Shown: one piece after another, positions 25,488 to 35,815 of the stretch
Layout: the number at the start of each line of letters is the position of its first letter
Position numbering within the stretch: the first letter of the stretch is position 1
NCBI RefSeq assembly: GCF_910591885.1
Contig: NC_063286.1
Span: 4,402,001 to 4,466,000, forward strand
Reading direction: 5' to 3'
Source of the DNA: Bombus terrestris
Lineage: Eukaryota > Arthropoda > Insecta > Hymenoptera > Apidae
DNA: 64,000 nucleotides
Made by a program: the position numbers and the translations under genes
The notes under the pieces: generated by a model
What the model saw: only the letters and a program-made list of their open reading frames with translations
What the model was told of the DNA's origin: nothing
The model's database searches: none

Positions 25488-27457
25488 CATAAGAACAAAC
25501 GACAAGACGAGGAAACGAGGAAACTTGCTTACAGAACGCAAACTGCATTATATTTTTATAATAACGAAAATTTTCTAAATATTTCTAAATATATGTTTTT
25601 ATCTATTTCTTCCTCTTGAACAAAGATATTATTATAGAATAAAATAAGGAGAATTAAAAATTGCAAGATACAGAAAGTCGAAGAAATTTATATACGAAAG
25701 ATTCCTGTCTATTTCGGACGCATCAGCCACAATTATGGTAATCGCTCGATCGAAAATGTAACAATGTTCGAATGGGAGATTCAGCGCAACTGATTTTCAC
25801 CCACTATCAATTCTCCCGTGAATTGTAGTCTCGCGCAACTGATGATGTTTCAGGATCGTTAATTATCGATTCCGACGGCCTCTTAGTGCGTTGCACGTCG
25901 CGTGAATTTTACGCTGCAGCAAAATGCTGCCAGTAGGAATGGTGAACGGGGCGAAACGAAAGGAACAGAACCAAATCGATCTCGGCTCGTGCCATTACAT
26001 GGTCAGACACGCTCGGGCTCAGATCAGAGAACTGTTTAATCTACTTTTTAATACCACTTTCTAACTCTTTTATCCGTTTTCCAATTCTCCTTTTCATCCA
26101 ATTAGACCCGGTTTTCTTGAAACTTGCTACTTTTAACGTAACATCGAAAAGTTAAAGACACCCTCGCCCCTGCTCAAGTTGAAAACATTTTTTTATGAGG
26201 ATTAAAAGGCAGAGCAGAGTCAATCGCAAGTGTTAAAGAACGATATTGAAGGAAACTAGCGGCACGTAAAAACGAAGGGCAAAGAAATTGCCACGTAAAA
26301 AATCCCCGTCAAATAACAGAAAGAAGACGTATCGAAAAAAAGTGGAGAAGCACTTTCTCCCAAGCTAAATCAAAACACTAAGATGGTTCGTTCTTTTTCC
26401 CCTAAAACGAACGCCATCCAATCTAAGTCACATTTAGTTTCTTCCGGTCTAAAGGCTTTTGCCCGCCGTCTCGCTCTATTCGCCGCCCCTCAAGGCCGTT
26501 CTCTGTCACCCTAAAGCTTCGAAATCATCGTTCCCGTGTTTTCAACGAGTTAAACAGGTGAACACACGCTGCACTCTCGTCTCGTCTCATTTCTCTGAAT
26601 CGCCGCCGACGAATTCCACGGAAATTCATTGAAGATCGCTGGAAATCGCTGGAGACCCCGTGTATCCGGACTATTTCGAAGCAATTATCGAATGAGAAAT
26701 CGCATCGTCGAGTACGTTTCTTCGACCTCGCAATTACATCGATACGGTTCGTACGAGTTTTATTTTCTTTCTCCGATTCCCCTTTTTTCCTCTCCTTTCA
26801 TTCCGAGGAAAGATACGTCGACCTGGTTTCGACCAACACAATCCTCGATGATCGGTACCACGACGAAAACCAGGCCAAAAGGCGAGGCTGCAAACACGGT
26901 TAGGTATTTATATCGAATTGAAAGGCAAATTAGTGGAACCTGGCGAACCAGTCTCGAAAACCTTGGAACCTACTTTGTTCAATGAAAGTCTTAGTTTGTC
27001 CGTTCCATGAGAATTCGTGTCTGTTTAGAACGAAGGGGAGGAAAGGGAATAACAATGGCTGCCGTCGTCCCAAGTATTAATCAGCCCCTGAAGTCGTAAA
27101 TTAAAGTTACAAGGGTGTCTGGCAAGTTTTAGGTGAAACGCCAAAAGGGGGGTTGCATCGAAATATCGTTTAAACGTTTTTCATCGCTTAATTTCTGTCT
27201 GCTCGATTTATCAAGCTTTGTTTGCAGTCTATTTACACGGTGGAACTTTTTGCTTGTCTATTTCATTTGTCGATCTGGTTACCGGCTTATTTACAAAGAC
27301 AAAAACCCTCTTCTTCGATCGCTAATGGAGTAGAAGTTTTTTTCGGGGCAACAGAGAAAGGCCGTTAATGGGTCAGCTATGGGGGAAAAATACAGAGCAA
27401 AAAACAAGTGGACGGAGTGTGACGACGTTGAAATTGCAAAAAGGCTCGATTACGTAC
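25488..27457. other. Btk29A intron sequence, nothing recognised
   Basis: Moderately GC-richer from about 25850 to 27000, no repeats. The 118-codon plus-strand frame at 26629 has no recognisable motifs and lies antisense in the intron. Confidence 0.5.
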
Positions 27458-27643
27458 CTCTCCATCGCCGTCGTAGTAGACGAGGTAGCGCCTCGTCAAG
27501 ACGAACCAGCGTTGCTTGTAGTTGACTGGTGTGAAGCGTTTCTTGTTTTGCGAACGCTTCACCATGAACCCCTGCCGCACCACGTCCACGCTTTTTGGCT
27601 CCGCCTTCCCATCTTTCCCCGCCATTCCCAATGGAGGGCCACC
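27458..27643 (-). CDS. Btk29A: Tec-family tyrosine kinase Btk29A, PH-domain exon 1
   Basis: N-terminal half of the PH domain of a Tec-family kinase. The exon has acceptor TCTGTCTGTAG (AG at 27645-27644) and donor GAG|GTACGT (GT at 27457-27456), ending in phase 0 so that it joins the RRKERG exon at 3239 exactly in frame across a 24.2 kb intron. Key residues are GFMVKRSQNKKRFTPVNYKQ, then RWFVLTRRYLVYYDGDGE. The basic KR...NKKRF and K.R stretch corresponds to the inositol-phosphate pocket of Btk PH domains, and the Arg of KQRWF aligns with the Btk Arg28 position (family knowledge). An ATG at 27625 (MAGKDGKAEPK) could start translation. The frame stays open upstream to the acceptor (GGPPLG), and an in-frame upstream exon near 30448 can supply MR, so the true start is unsettled. 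Confidence 0.92.
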
Positions 27644-27724
27644 CTACAGACAGAAAACAGTATTAAATTGTTATCGATGTTTCTGTTTCAAATGATACAA
27701 TGAACCAAGTAAATGGAGAATTGC

Positions 27725-28835
27725 TTAAGGGGCTGTCCCGAATTAGGATGTTCTAAAACAGCATTTTTTGTGATTTTTTTTTTTTAGAAGGGAAAGAAAG
27801 AAATGAAGTTACTGAATTTTGAGGTATGGTTTTATGTATATTTATCGAATACAAAAAAATTTTTTTTAAAGTGAAAAAAAAATTGTAACAAATTTCTAAG
27901 CCTATTTTCATGGGCTGCAGTTTTCACCTCATAATTCTTGACTGAAATAAAAAACCAAAAAAGGATTAAGTTATTATATGTTTTTTTCTGGCTGAACTAA
28001 ACTAAGGCAGAAAAAATATGAAATTAAAAATTTTGGCGAATTTAAAAAATGTTTTTAAAAAATAAACTTTAAGGTGCTATAACAATTATTTAAATAAACT
28101 TTTTTTCTGCCTTCGTTTAGTTCACCCAGAAAAAAGATATAGAATTAAACAAAGGCAGAAAAAATGTGAAATTAAAAATTTTGGCGGATTTAAAAAAATG
28201 TTTAAAAAAAAAAAAAATAAACTTTAAGGTGCTATAACAATTATTTAAATAAACTTTTTATCTGTCTTTGTTTAGTTCACTCAGAAGAAAAATATAGAAC
28301 TAAACAAAGGCAGAAAAAATGTGAAATTAAAAATTTTGGCGGATTTAAAAAAATGTTTAAAAAAAAAAAAAATAAACTTTAAGGTGCTATAACAATTATT
28401 TAAATAAACTTTTTATCTGCCTTCGTTTAGTTCACCCAGAAAAAAGATATAGAATTAAACAAAGGCAGAAAAAATGTGAAATTAAAAATTTTGGCGGATT
28501 TAAAAAAATGTAAAAAAAAAAAAAAAATAAAAAAAATGAACTTTAAGGTGCTATAACAATTATTTAAATAAACTAGTTCACCCAGAAGAAAAATATATAA
28601 TAATTTAATACTTTTTTGGTTTTTTGTTTCAGTAAAAAATTGCGAGGGGGATCTTTCCCGCCGATTAGAAATCTGTTATGATTTTCTTTTTTACTTTAAA
28701 AAAAATTTTTTGTATTCGTTAAATATATATAAAACCATACCTCAAAATTCAATAACTTCATTTCTTTCTTTCCCTTCTAAAAAAAATCACAAAAAACGCT
28801 GTTTTAGAATATTCTAATCCGGGACATCCCCTTAA
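27725..28835. mobile_element. TTAA-bounded element with long inverted ends and a tandem array of hairpins, copy 1
   Basis: 1111 bp. Ends TTAAGGGGCTGTCCCGAATT and, reversed, TTAAGGGGATGTCCCGGATT; inverted similarity runs on for about 150 bp (GAATTTTGAGGTATGGTTTT). The centre has about four tandem units of 148-155 bp. Each unit starts with AAACAAAGGCAGAAAAAATG and closes with the reverse TTTCTGCCTTCGTTTAGTTC, so each unit can itself fold as a hairpin. No transposase coding was seen. A second copy lies at 60517. Confidence 0.75.
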
Positions 28836-28991
28836 TAGAACTGGTTTCTGAATCAACGTAGTTCAGCAGAAAAATGAAAATTTAACAAAGAATTAATGAA
28901 TAAACTGTGGAAATTTAAAGATACAAAATTCTGTACAGTACATGCTATATGCAAAAATATGTAAAATATTTCAAATACATATATCAGGTAA

Positions 28992-29073
28992 TATTGGCTT
29001 GGCAACTAAGTGGTTGCGGATTTTGTCATTAGGTGGTATTGACAAAACCTGCAATCACTTAGTTGCCAACCTA
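28992..29073. mobile_element. Palindromic mariner-type MITE, copy 4
   Basis: 82 bp between TA dinucleotides: TGGCTTGGCAACTAAGTGGT at the left and CACTTAGTTGCCAACC at the right, with arms nearly complementary throughout. Confidence 0.8.
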
Positions 29074-29519
29074 ACCCTTTGAATTGTTCCATGAAAACAG
29101 AATGGAATATATGGTGAAGTAAATAGCGATTAATGAATGAATCGAAATGATCAATTAGGCAATTTTCATAGGCAGGTGGCGAACATTTTTGAATATTATT
29201 TTACTCGAAGCGTGATTTTGTGCAATAAAGTGGTATAGACTCGTCGTGGGTAACTGCATCGTTAATGCCACTTACGAGTTACTTTAGTCTAATAGAAACA
29301 CTTAATTCTTCGTTTCTATGAAACAACGTTGCAACGTTCCGTAGAAACTTCAAGTTTCTAGCAGTTAACTTGGTCGAAGATCAATTAGGCGAGTCGCGCG
29401 ATGAACTTTCAATTATCCGAATAGTTTGAATTGCAGCCTGAATACTTTTTATTCCCAGAAAATTCCATCGAACGTAGCTTAAACATAATTCAAGGTAGAT
29501 ACGAACAAATAACATCAAC

Positions 29520-29601
29520 TAGGTTAGCAACTAAGTGATTGCGGATTTTGTCAATACCAGCTAATGGCAAAATCCGCAATCGCTTAGTTGCCAATGCAAT
29601 A
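29520..29601. mobile_element. Palindromic mariner-type MITE, copy 5
   Basis: 82 bp between TA dinucleotides: GGTTAGCAACTAAGTGATTG at the left and CAATCGCTTAGTTGCCAATG at the right, loop ATACCAGCTAATG. Confidence 0.8.
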
Positions 29602-30447
29602 CAAAACCAAGTGGTTATATTTGGAGTACACCAAGTTAAAAAAAAAAAGAAAAGAAGATAAGATTACCATATCAGAGAGTAAAAATAGAATTATGATATC
29701 AATTGCATAAAGAAAAGATTATATTACACACGTGATAACACGTTTTATATTTATCACAGACGAGTCAGTGATATGTTTGAAACACAAAAATAACGTAAAA
29801 CTGAGAAAGAATGTTCAAACCCTGGTGAGCCAAATATAAAGGTTTTAGGGATCCTGAACCTCCATTAAAGCCAGGGTGACTCGACCACGAAGAATTTCCA
29901 TTCAAAATAGAGAGCCAGAGAGACAGGCTGAAACCTTCGGCTGCGTTCTCACGAGACAAGCCTAGACCATTTTCGGTGCTGTAAAAGAACTAATGAACCA
30001 AACAACTTTCCACAGGTTGAATCATTTTAATCCCGCGAAAAGTTATATAGAGCAACCCATTTCGTTCTATCAAATAAATGAATAAATTTGTTCTTATTCT
30101 TCTTTGAAGTATTTGTTCCATTTTCCTTGCTTAAAATACAACAATAATAAAACAATGCCGTTAAATTCATTCGTACCATTTGATCTACGAGATGAAACAA
30201 TAAAAAGTCCTTTGTCCGTATATCATCGATTCACTTTTTCAAAACGTATCCATTTACAAATGAAAATATACGAAGGTATATTTGTGTCGCGTTTATACCG
30301 ACAATCACGATTGATTTTCATTGGAAGTTCACAGAGAAAACGCGAAATCTGTTTGGCGTAAAACTACGAGGCAGTCTAAATAAATAGCGTAAACAGTGGC
30401 TAACGCGCGCCATCGACAATTCGAAGCGAGAACGCGTGTCAACTCAC

Positions 30448-30453
30448 ACGCAT
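30448..30453 (-). CDS. Btk29A: Possible first coding exon end (Met-Arg) of Btk29A
   Basis: On the minus strand an ATGCGT is followed at once by a good donor, GTGAGTT (30447-30441), in a CpG-rich stretch (about 30380-30540) that looks like a promoter/5'UTR. Splicing ATG CGT to the acceptor at 27643 gives MRGGPPLGMAGKDGK with no frame break. This is inference: only splice-site quality, frame and position upstream support it, and a wholly non-coding first exon with initiation at 27625 is the alternative. The rest of the exon would be 5'UTR extending rightwards for an unknown distance. Confidence 0.4.
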
Positions 30454-33035
30454 TCGTCGATCGCGAGCGCGCACGCGCACAAATGCAATTCACGTGTTTT
30501 ACGTCTGCGTCAAACTGTTTGTCCCGAACTTCTGCAAAAGACTAAGATTTATCTAGAATTTTCCTAGTAACTTAATAGTCTCTCTTTAATTTTAGATAGA
30601 TATTTTAAAGAGGCACAAAATGAGGTTGAATGTATTTTAATATTTATCCTCATAAAAATTATCTTATTAAGCTAATTAGAAAAAAAAAAAACATATATCA
30701 TATATATTACAACATCGCTTATTCTCAACTTTAGTTAAGACGAAACCTTCTATATCACTGTTGACAATTAATCGAAATTTATAAAAGGAAGTAAAATGGA
30801 TAGAAAAAAAAAATACAATTTTGTATACATGAAAATATACATATTTATCACATAGTGCATAGAACTGGTTACGATTCGACAAAGTACCAACATGAACCGA
30901 ACGCTTGACACGAAGCACTCAAACGAACCTCGGTGACCGCCTACTTCCACTGAAGTTCTTTTGTAACTCATGTCTCTGAAATTTTAAGGCGCCGCCTAAA
31001 CCGCGACATCCTTTGAATTTCCGTTTCGTGCTTTCCGCGCTTCTTGGAAATGAGAAAGGAATGAGACACCGCGATACGTTGGACAAAACCGCAGAATAAC
31101 TGTCTCTTTCGTTAAACGGAGGAAATTGAATTACTAAAAGTTTATTTTGGTATAATTAACCGCCACAATTACTTATTAAATACTTGTGGAGGGTTTTTTT
31201 ACATGGAAAAATTATAATTTTCTTATTATATAAAGTGGAGGAGAATTTTAAATTATGTTACTATACAAAGATATTAAATAAAATCATTCGAAGAATTATT
31301 TACACAAACATCTGCGTATTAATTAATAACAGATTTACAAAATAAAAATATTCTAATAGATAAAATTATAAGGAAATAAATATAATGACAAGTAAAAGCA
31401 TTGTATTGACAATATTGACGAAAAGAAACAAAAAGAAATAAAATAGATTAGATGAAAAAATATAACCTAATACTGTATATAACAACATTACCTGTATATA
31501 TGTATATATGTATATATAAATTTGCAAGCAATACAATATATCTATTTATAAAATTGTTTATAAATACAATCAATTTCGGCCATTTTGGCTTTTCGCTCTT
31601 ACTCCGTTTTACAGTAAACTGCTTTTGAAACAATAATTTAAAGCGAGTAATCTAAATAAAAAGCGTGTATTTTTTAAGTAAATTATTCGTCATGCTAACT
31701 TTTTATTAGAAATTTTTAAGTCAACACACGCTTCACTTTTTGTAGAAAATCAATAAGAATGAACTTTAACATATATGTAAAGAACTTTAGAATGTATAAA
31801 ATTTGAAGCCAGGGTGATCAAAATCCATCACAATTTTTAGCTATCGAACTGATGCTAGTTTTATGGGCCACCCTGTATACAAACCATGCACGAATTCTGA
31901 ATCAAATTCTATTCTTTGTTTTGACCGTGGTTTAGAATTTTTCGAAAAAATTATACCACCTTACAAGCATTTAATTACACGAGGGCAATCACAGAGGCAT
32001 TCTTTCGAAATTGCCAAAAATAACAGAACAGTGAGATCAACGACAACGCGATAGTTTGTGGTTATCCTGACACTCGGCTATATGAATATTTCTATGTGAA
32101 AGTTCAATCGAAATAGTATTGATACGCACGAAATTCATATGAGAAAATCAACTTACCATGCACTAGGGTACTGCTACCACCTCGCAATTTCAATGCTTGT
32201 CAGAAACATGACCGGTGCCTAAACAAAGAATTCACGTGGAACGAACGCATACACACACCGACAATCTGTCAAACGAAGATGTTGGAAATTCACGAGATAG
32301 CAGGAAATACCTCACTACGTTAGTAAAGCATTTATCTGAAATATCGCGCCGCCGCGAGAATGATTTACCAAATGGAAAACAAACAATATTCACAGATCGG
32401 CTCTTTCGTTTTGCTAGTTAAACAACGAAAATCCCCAAACTGGGTTCGACGTCCTGCTGGCATTAACGTATTAACTGGCCAACAGAGAATACCTGTTGAC
32501 TCATTTTAAAAAAACAAGATGGCGGATTCGAAGGCTACGTTACATGTTGTTTTGTTTTAGTTGTACGATATTTAGCTCTTGTTAATTCGTGGTGAAAAGT
32601 CCGTGTAGCGTGCATAGAAATATTCTAATTGATCGTATGTTTACAAAAAAAGAAGTATCGATCGAGAAATTCGTTGAAAACATTGTGAAATAGTATTGAT
32701 GTAACCTAACGTATAATATCACTATATCAAGTGTGAAGCTAGAGTCTGTCGTTCGACTTTGTAATATACAAACATTGATTTTGCAATATTACTATAAACT
32801 ATTATTTTCTATTATTACAAATATTAAATAAGCAGAATATGAATTGTGTGAAAAAAAAGTGATAACTACGCGCGAAATTACGGACCTGCGCAGTAACTTA
32901 GACGTTCCGATCAGTTTGTCAACAGTGTTTCTTTTAGTTAAACCTAACCTATTGTGGATTTTTTGAAAGACTCCCATCTTAAGTGCAATTGCTTTTTATT
33001 TTTTTCATTAAGAATACCAATATCGAACGTGAAAA
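30454..33035. other. Btk29A / MED7 divergent intergenic region
   Basis: CpG-rich near 30400-30540 (putative Btk29A promoter side), then AT-rich. A short inverted pair (CCAGGGTGATC at 31810, GGCCACCCTGT at 31867) may mark a tiny MITE of about 70 bp. The MED7 side has a YY1-like motif at 32516. No other coding was seen. Confidence 0.4.
32516..32525 (+). promoter_or_regulatory. YY1/Pho-like AAGATGGCGG motif upstream of MED7
   Basis: An AAGATGGCGG match lies about 510 bp upstream of the MED7 ATG. In animals this motif is often found at transcription starts and near start codons (family knowledge of YY1; Pho is the insect relative). The ATG inside it opens a 13-codon frame (32519-32560, MADSKATLHVVLF) that could be a uORF if transcription begins just upstream. 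Whether MED7 is transcribed from here is inference. Confidence 0.3.
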
Positions 33036-33859
33036 ATGGCAGCACCAGAAGCGATACAAGTTAGTTCGCTGCCCCTACCTCCAGTGCAATATATTAATTT
33101 GTACACAGACGAAAATGTTCGTCGAGGCAGAGCACCACGACCACCACCGCCGATACACGATACTTATTCGATGTTTGGAAATGTATTTAACGCAGACGAT
33201 ACAATCATTAGACCACTCGAAGCTCAAGGAATTAAAAGGTTATATCCTCAGCATTTCGACCGGCGACGAGAGTTGAAAAAATTGAATCACTCATTGCTTG
33301 TTAACTTCTTGGATTTGATAGATCTGCTCGTACAATGTCCTGACAGCCCAAGGCGTGCTGAGAAGGTAAATACTTAATGTAATGACTTAGCATATAATGC
33401 AAATACTCACTGTTTCTTTTATTGTTTTTAGGTGGAAGATCTCAGTTTACTATTTATTCACATTCATCACTTGTTAAATGAATTTAGACCACATCAAGCA
33501 AGGGAAACGCTAAGAGTAATGATGGAATTGCAACGCAGACAACGTATAGAAACAGCACTTAGGTTTCAGAAACATTTAGAAAAAGTATGGCTCTCAAATT
33601 TTAATCTTTTGTACATTTAACAATACAATGTTTAGTTAAAATTCCCATATTTCCTTAGGTTCAAGAAATTTTACAACATGCATTGCAAATGTTACCAGAT
33701 ACTTCAGAATTGGATTCTAAATTAGCAATAAATACAGATGCTATGGAATCTGTTGATAATTTAGGTTCTGAACAACAAACTCCAGATCCATGTAGTCCAA
33801 GTGATCGCATTATGTGCAAGACAATAGATGATATGATTTCAACAAATGGACTGTATTAA
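33036..33859 (+). CDS. MED7: Mediator complex subunit 7 (MED7)
   Basis: Subunit of the middle module of the Mediator coactivator, which links transcription factors to RNA polymerase II in the nucleus. Three exons: 33036-33365, 33432-33584 and 33659-33859, joined by GTAAAT/TTTTAG and GTATGG/CCTTAG introns of 66 and 74 bp; total 684 nt, 227 aa, close to the usual animal length. Diagnostic stretches are SSLPLPPVQYINLYTDENV, RRGRAPRPPPPIHDTYSMFG, GIKRLYPQHFDRRRELKKLN and HSLLVNFLDLIDLLVQCPDS. Exon 2 carries the helical part (VEDLSLLFIHIHHLLNEFRP, then HQARETLRVMMELQ), which in the family forms the coiled coil with MED21. Exon 3 continues VQEILQHALQMLPD and ends DDMISTNGLY. The start ATG has an AAAA leader. 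A TSS may lie several hundred bases upstream (AAGATGGCGG motif at 32516). Recognition is very secure. Confidence 0.97.
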
Positions 33860-35815
33860 ATGAACTTCTTTTCTTATAAGATGCTGTAAAAAGTATTGCA
33901 ATTATATTTGTAAGATACATTGTAAGAATAACTATTCTACAAATATAGTTTATTTATTAAACGACAAGAAACAATACATATACATTGCATATAAAAAAAC
34001 ACATTGCAGTTTAAATATCTTTTATTTCTTTAATAATGAAATAAATGTACTGAAGTGAAATTTACATATTTAAAATTATAATAAACAGAAATAATAGTTT
34101 TAGAATATTACAATATATTAATACATGAGCAAATTTGATATAATTATATAATTAACAAGTCACAAAACATTTGTATTAAATATTAATTCAAACATGTATA
34201 AATATTCAATAACTGTAAATTTTTTACAATCTTTTTAATTAGCCATATATAGTGACATTCGAAATTGGGCATAAAAAATACAACATATATTATGCAATAG
34301 TATTATTTATTAAATTAAATGATAATATATTCATGAATTATTATTATTACTAGTATTACACAAGTTTTATTCAATGGTGGATAGGAAAAGGATACAATAT
34401 GTTTTGAAACTCACCTTACAAAACAGCTACCATCAATATATAGATAAAAGACAATATACAACCCTATCTTGGTTCCTGAAAAAAGTACATTATAATCATT
34501 TCTTATGAGCCTCCACCTTGAACTTACTGGACAACCTGTAATCAAAACTTGATTATTTTTGTTCTGCTTTCCCATCCTCAGTCATCAATCAATGTACACC
34601 ATCTGCAAGATAAAATGTATATAATACATTACACCTTCAGTCATGTAATCAAAGAAACTTTTTGACTTGAAAAATCACTTGTTTCATTTATATTATTTAG
34701 TAAACGATTTTATAATGTTATGCTGATCTTTATATCATTTTGATATGTCTTCTTGTACTCAAATTAGACATTTTAATAGGAGATTCATCCATTCAGTTAA
34801 AAAAATATGTAAACACTTAATAATAATACAAACATAGAATTAGTAAATGAAGCACATAAATCAATAAATATAACTAATTTCGAATCTAACAAAAGAACAG
34901 CTGTTTTTAAGTTTCTTTGATTTCATTATTCTCTCAGAATTAGATACTCTGTCATTGTCCCTCCGATTGTTCTGGTCTGCACTTCCTGTTGACAAAAAAA
35001 GTGAGATATGATCAAGAGAGAAAGGACTAGGAAGAACTAGGAGATAGGGGAATACATTTTGATACTATTTTAACATTCAAAATTGTTATGGCAGAGAAAT
35101 ATTGTCTGTTTTTTGCAAATACGTGTAACACAAGTGTCCTAGCACAAGCCAATCATTGTACAGTATGAATTTGTAAATATTCTGTATCAAATAGATGTAA
35201 TTTTTTGTTTGTGACATCTGATGTTTCTTCAAATACTTCAAATGATTCATGTATTGTGTTGCCACATCATTTTTTCTTCGGTATTTTGTGTATATTGTAT
35301 TGCCTATCAAGGTACCTGGTTTAAAATTTTTGTAATAAACACTTCTTCAAGTTCATGATATCAAGTTTCTCCACTTCTTTCTCCATAGTTGTTCACTTTT
35401 GTAAACCCAGGTTTCTTCAAATTGTATTTTCCAGTTATTTAATAATGAATATAAAAAAAGGTTCTCATAACACCATTAGTACAGTATTACACAGCAATGT
35501 TCTCTTCTTTAAATGTCAATATTTCATTATTGACATTATCACTATGTTTAGTAAACAATCAATTCTTACAATTTTGTATTTGAAACTTGTATGTGTACTT
35601 AAAGCTTTCACGAAAAACACTTTCTTTACACTAAGATTTATAGGATAAAAAAATTGTATTTCTCTCCCTTTGTCACTTCTCTTAAATTCACTTTCAGTAA
35701 ATAATCACTTTTACGTCCTTCATCTTAATATGTACATTTTACAGAACTGGTTTAGTCTTTTATATTATTGGAGCTTTTACTATTTCATTTTTCAACAATT
35801 CCAGTAATTAAATAA
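33860..35815. other. Convergent MED7 / API5 3' region
   Basis: AT-rich DNA holding the 3'UTRs of two convergent genes. An AATAAA at 34040-34045 (plus) could serve MED7. No coding or mobile element was seen. Confidence 0.5.

Noticed and set aside
28004..28470. CRISPR-like array
   Set aside because: Units of about 150 bp are whole tandem repeats with no variable spacers, inside a TTAA-bounded eukaryotic element.
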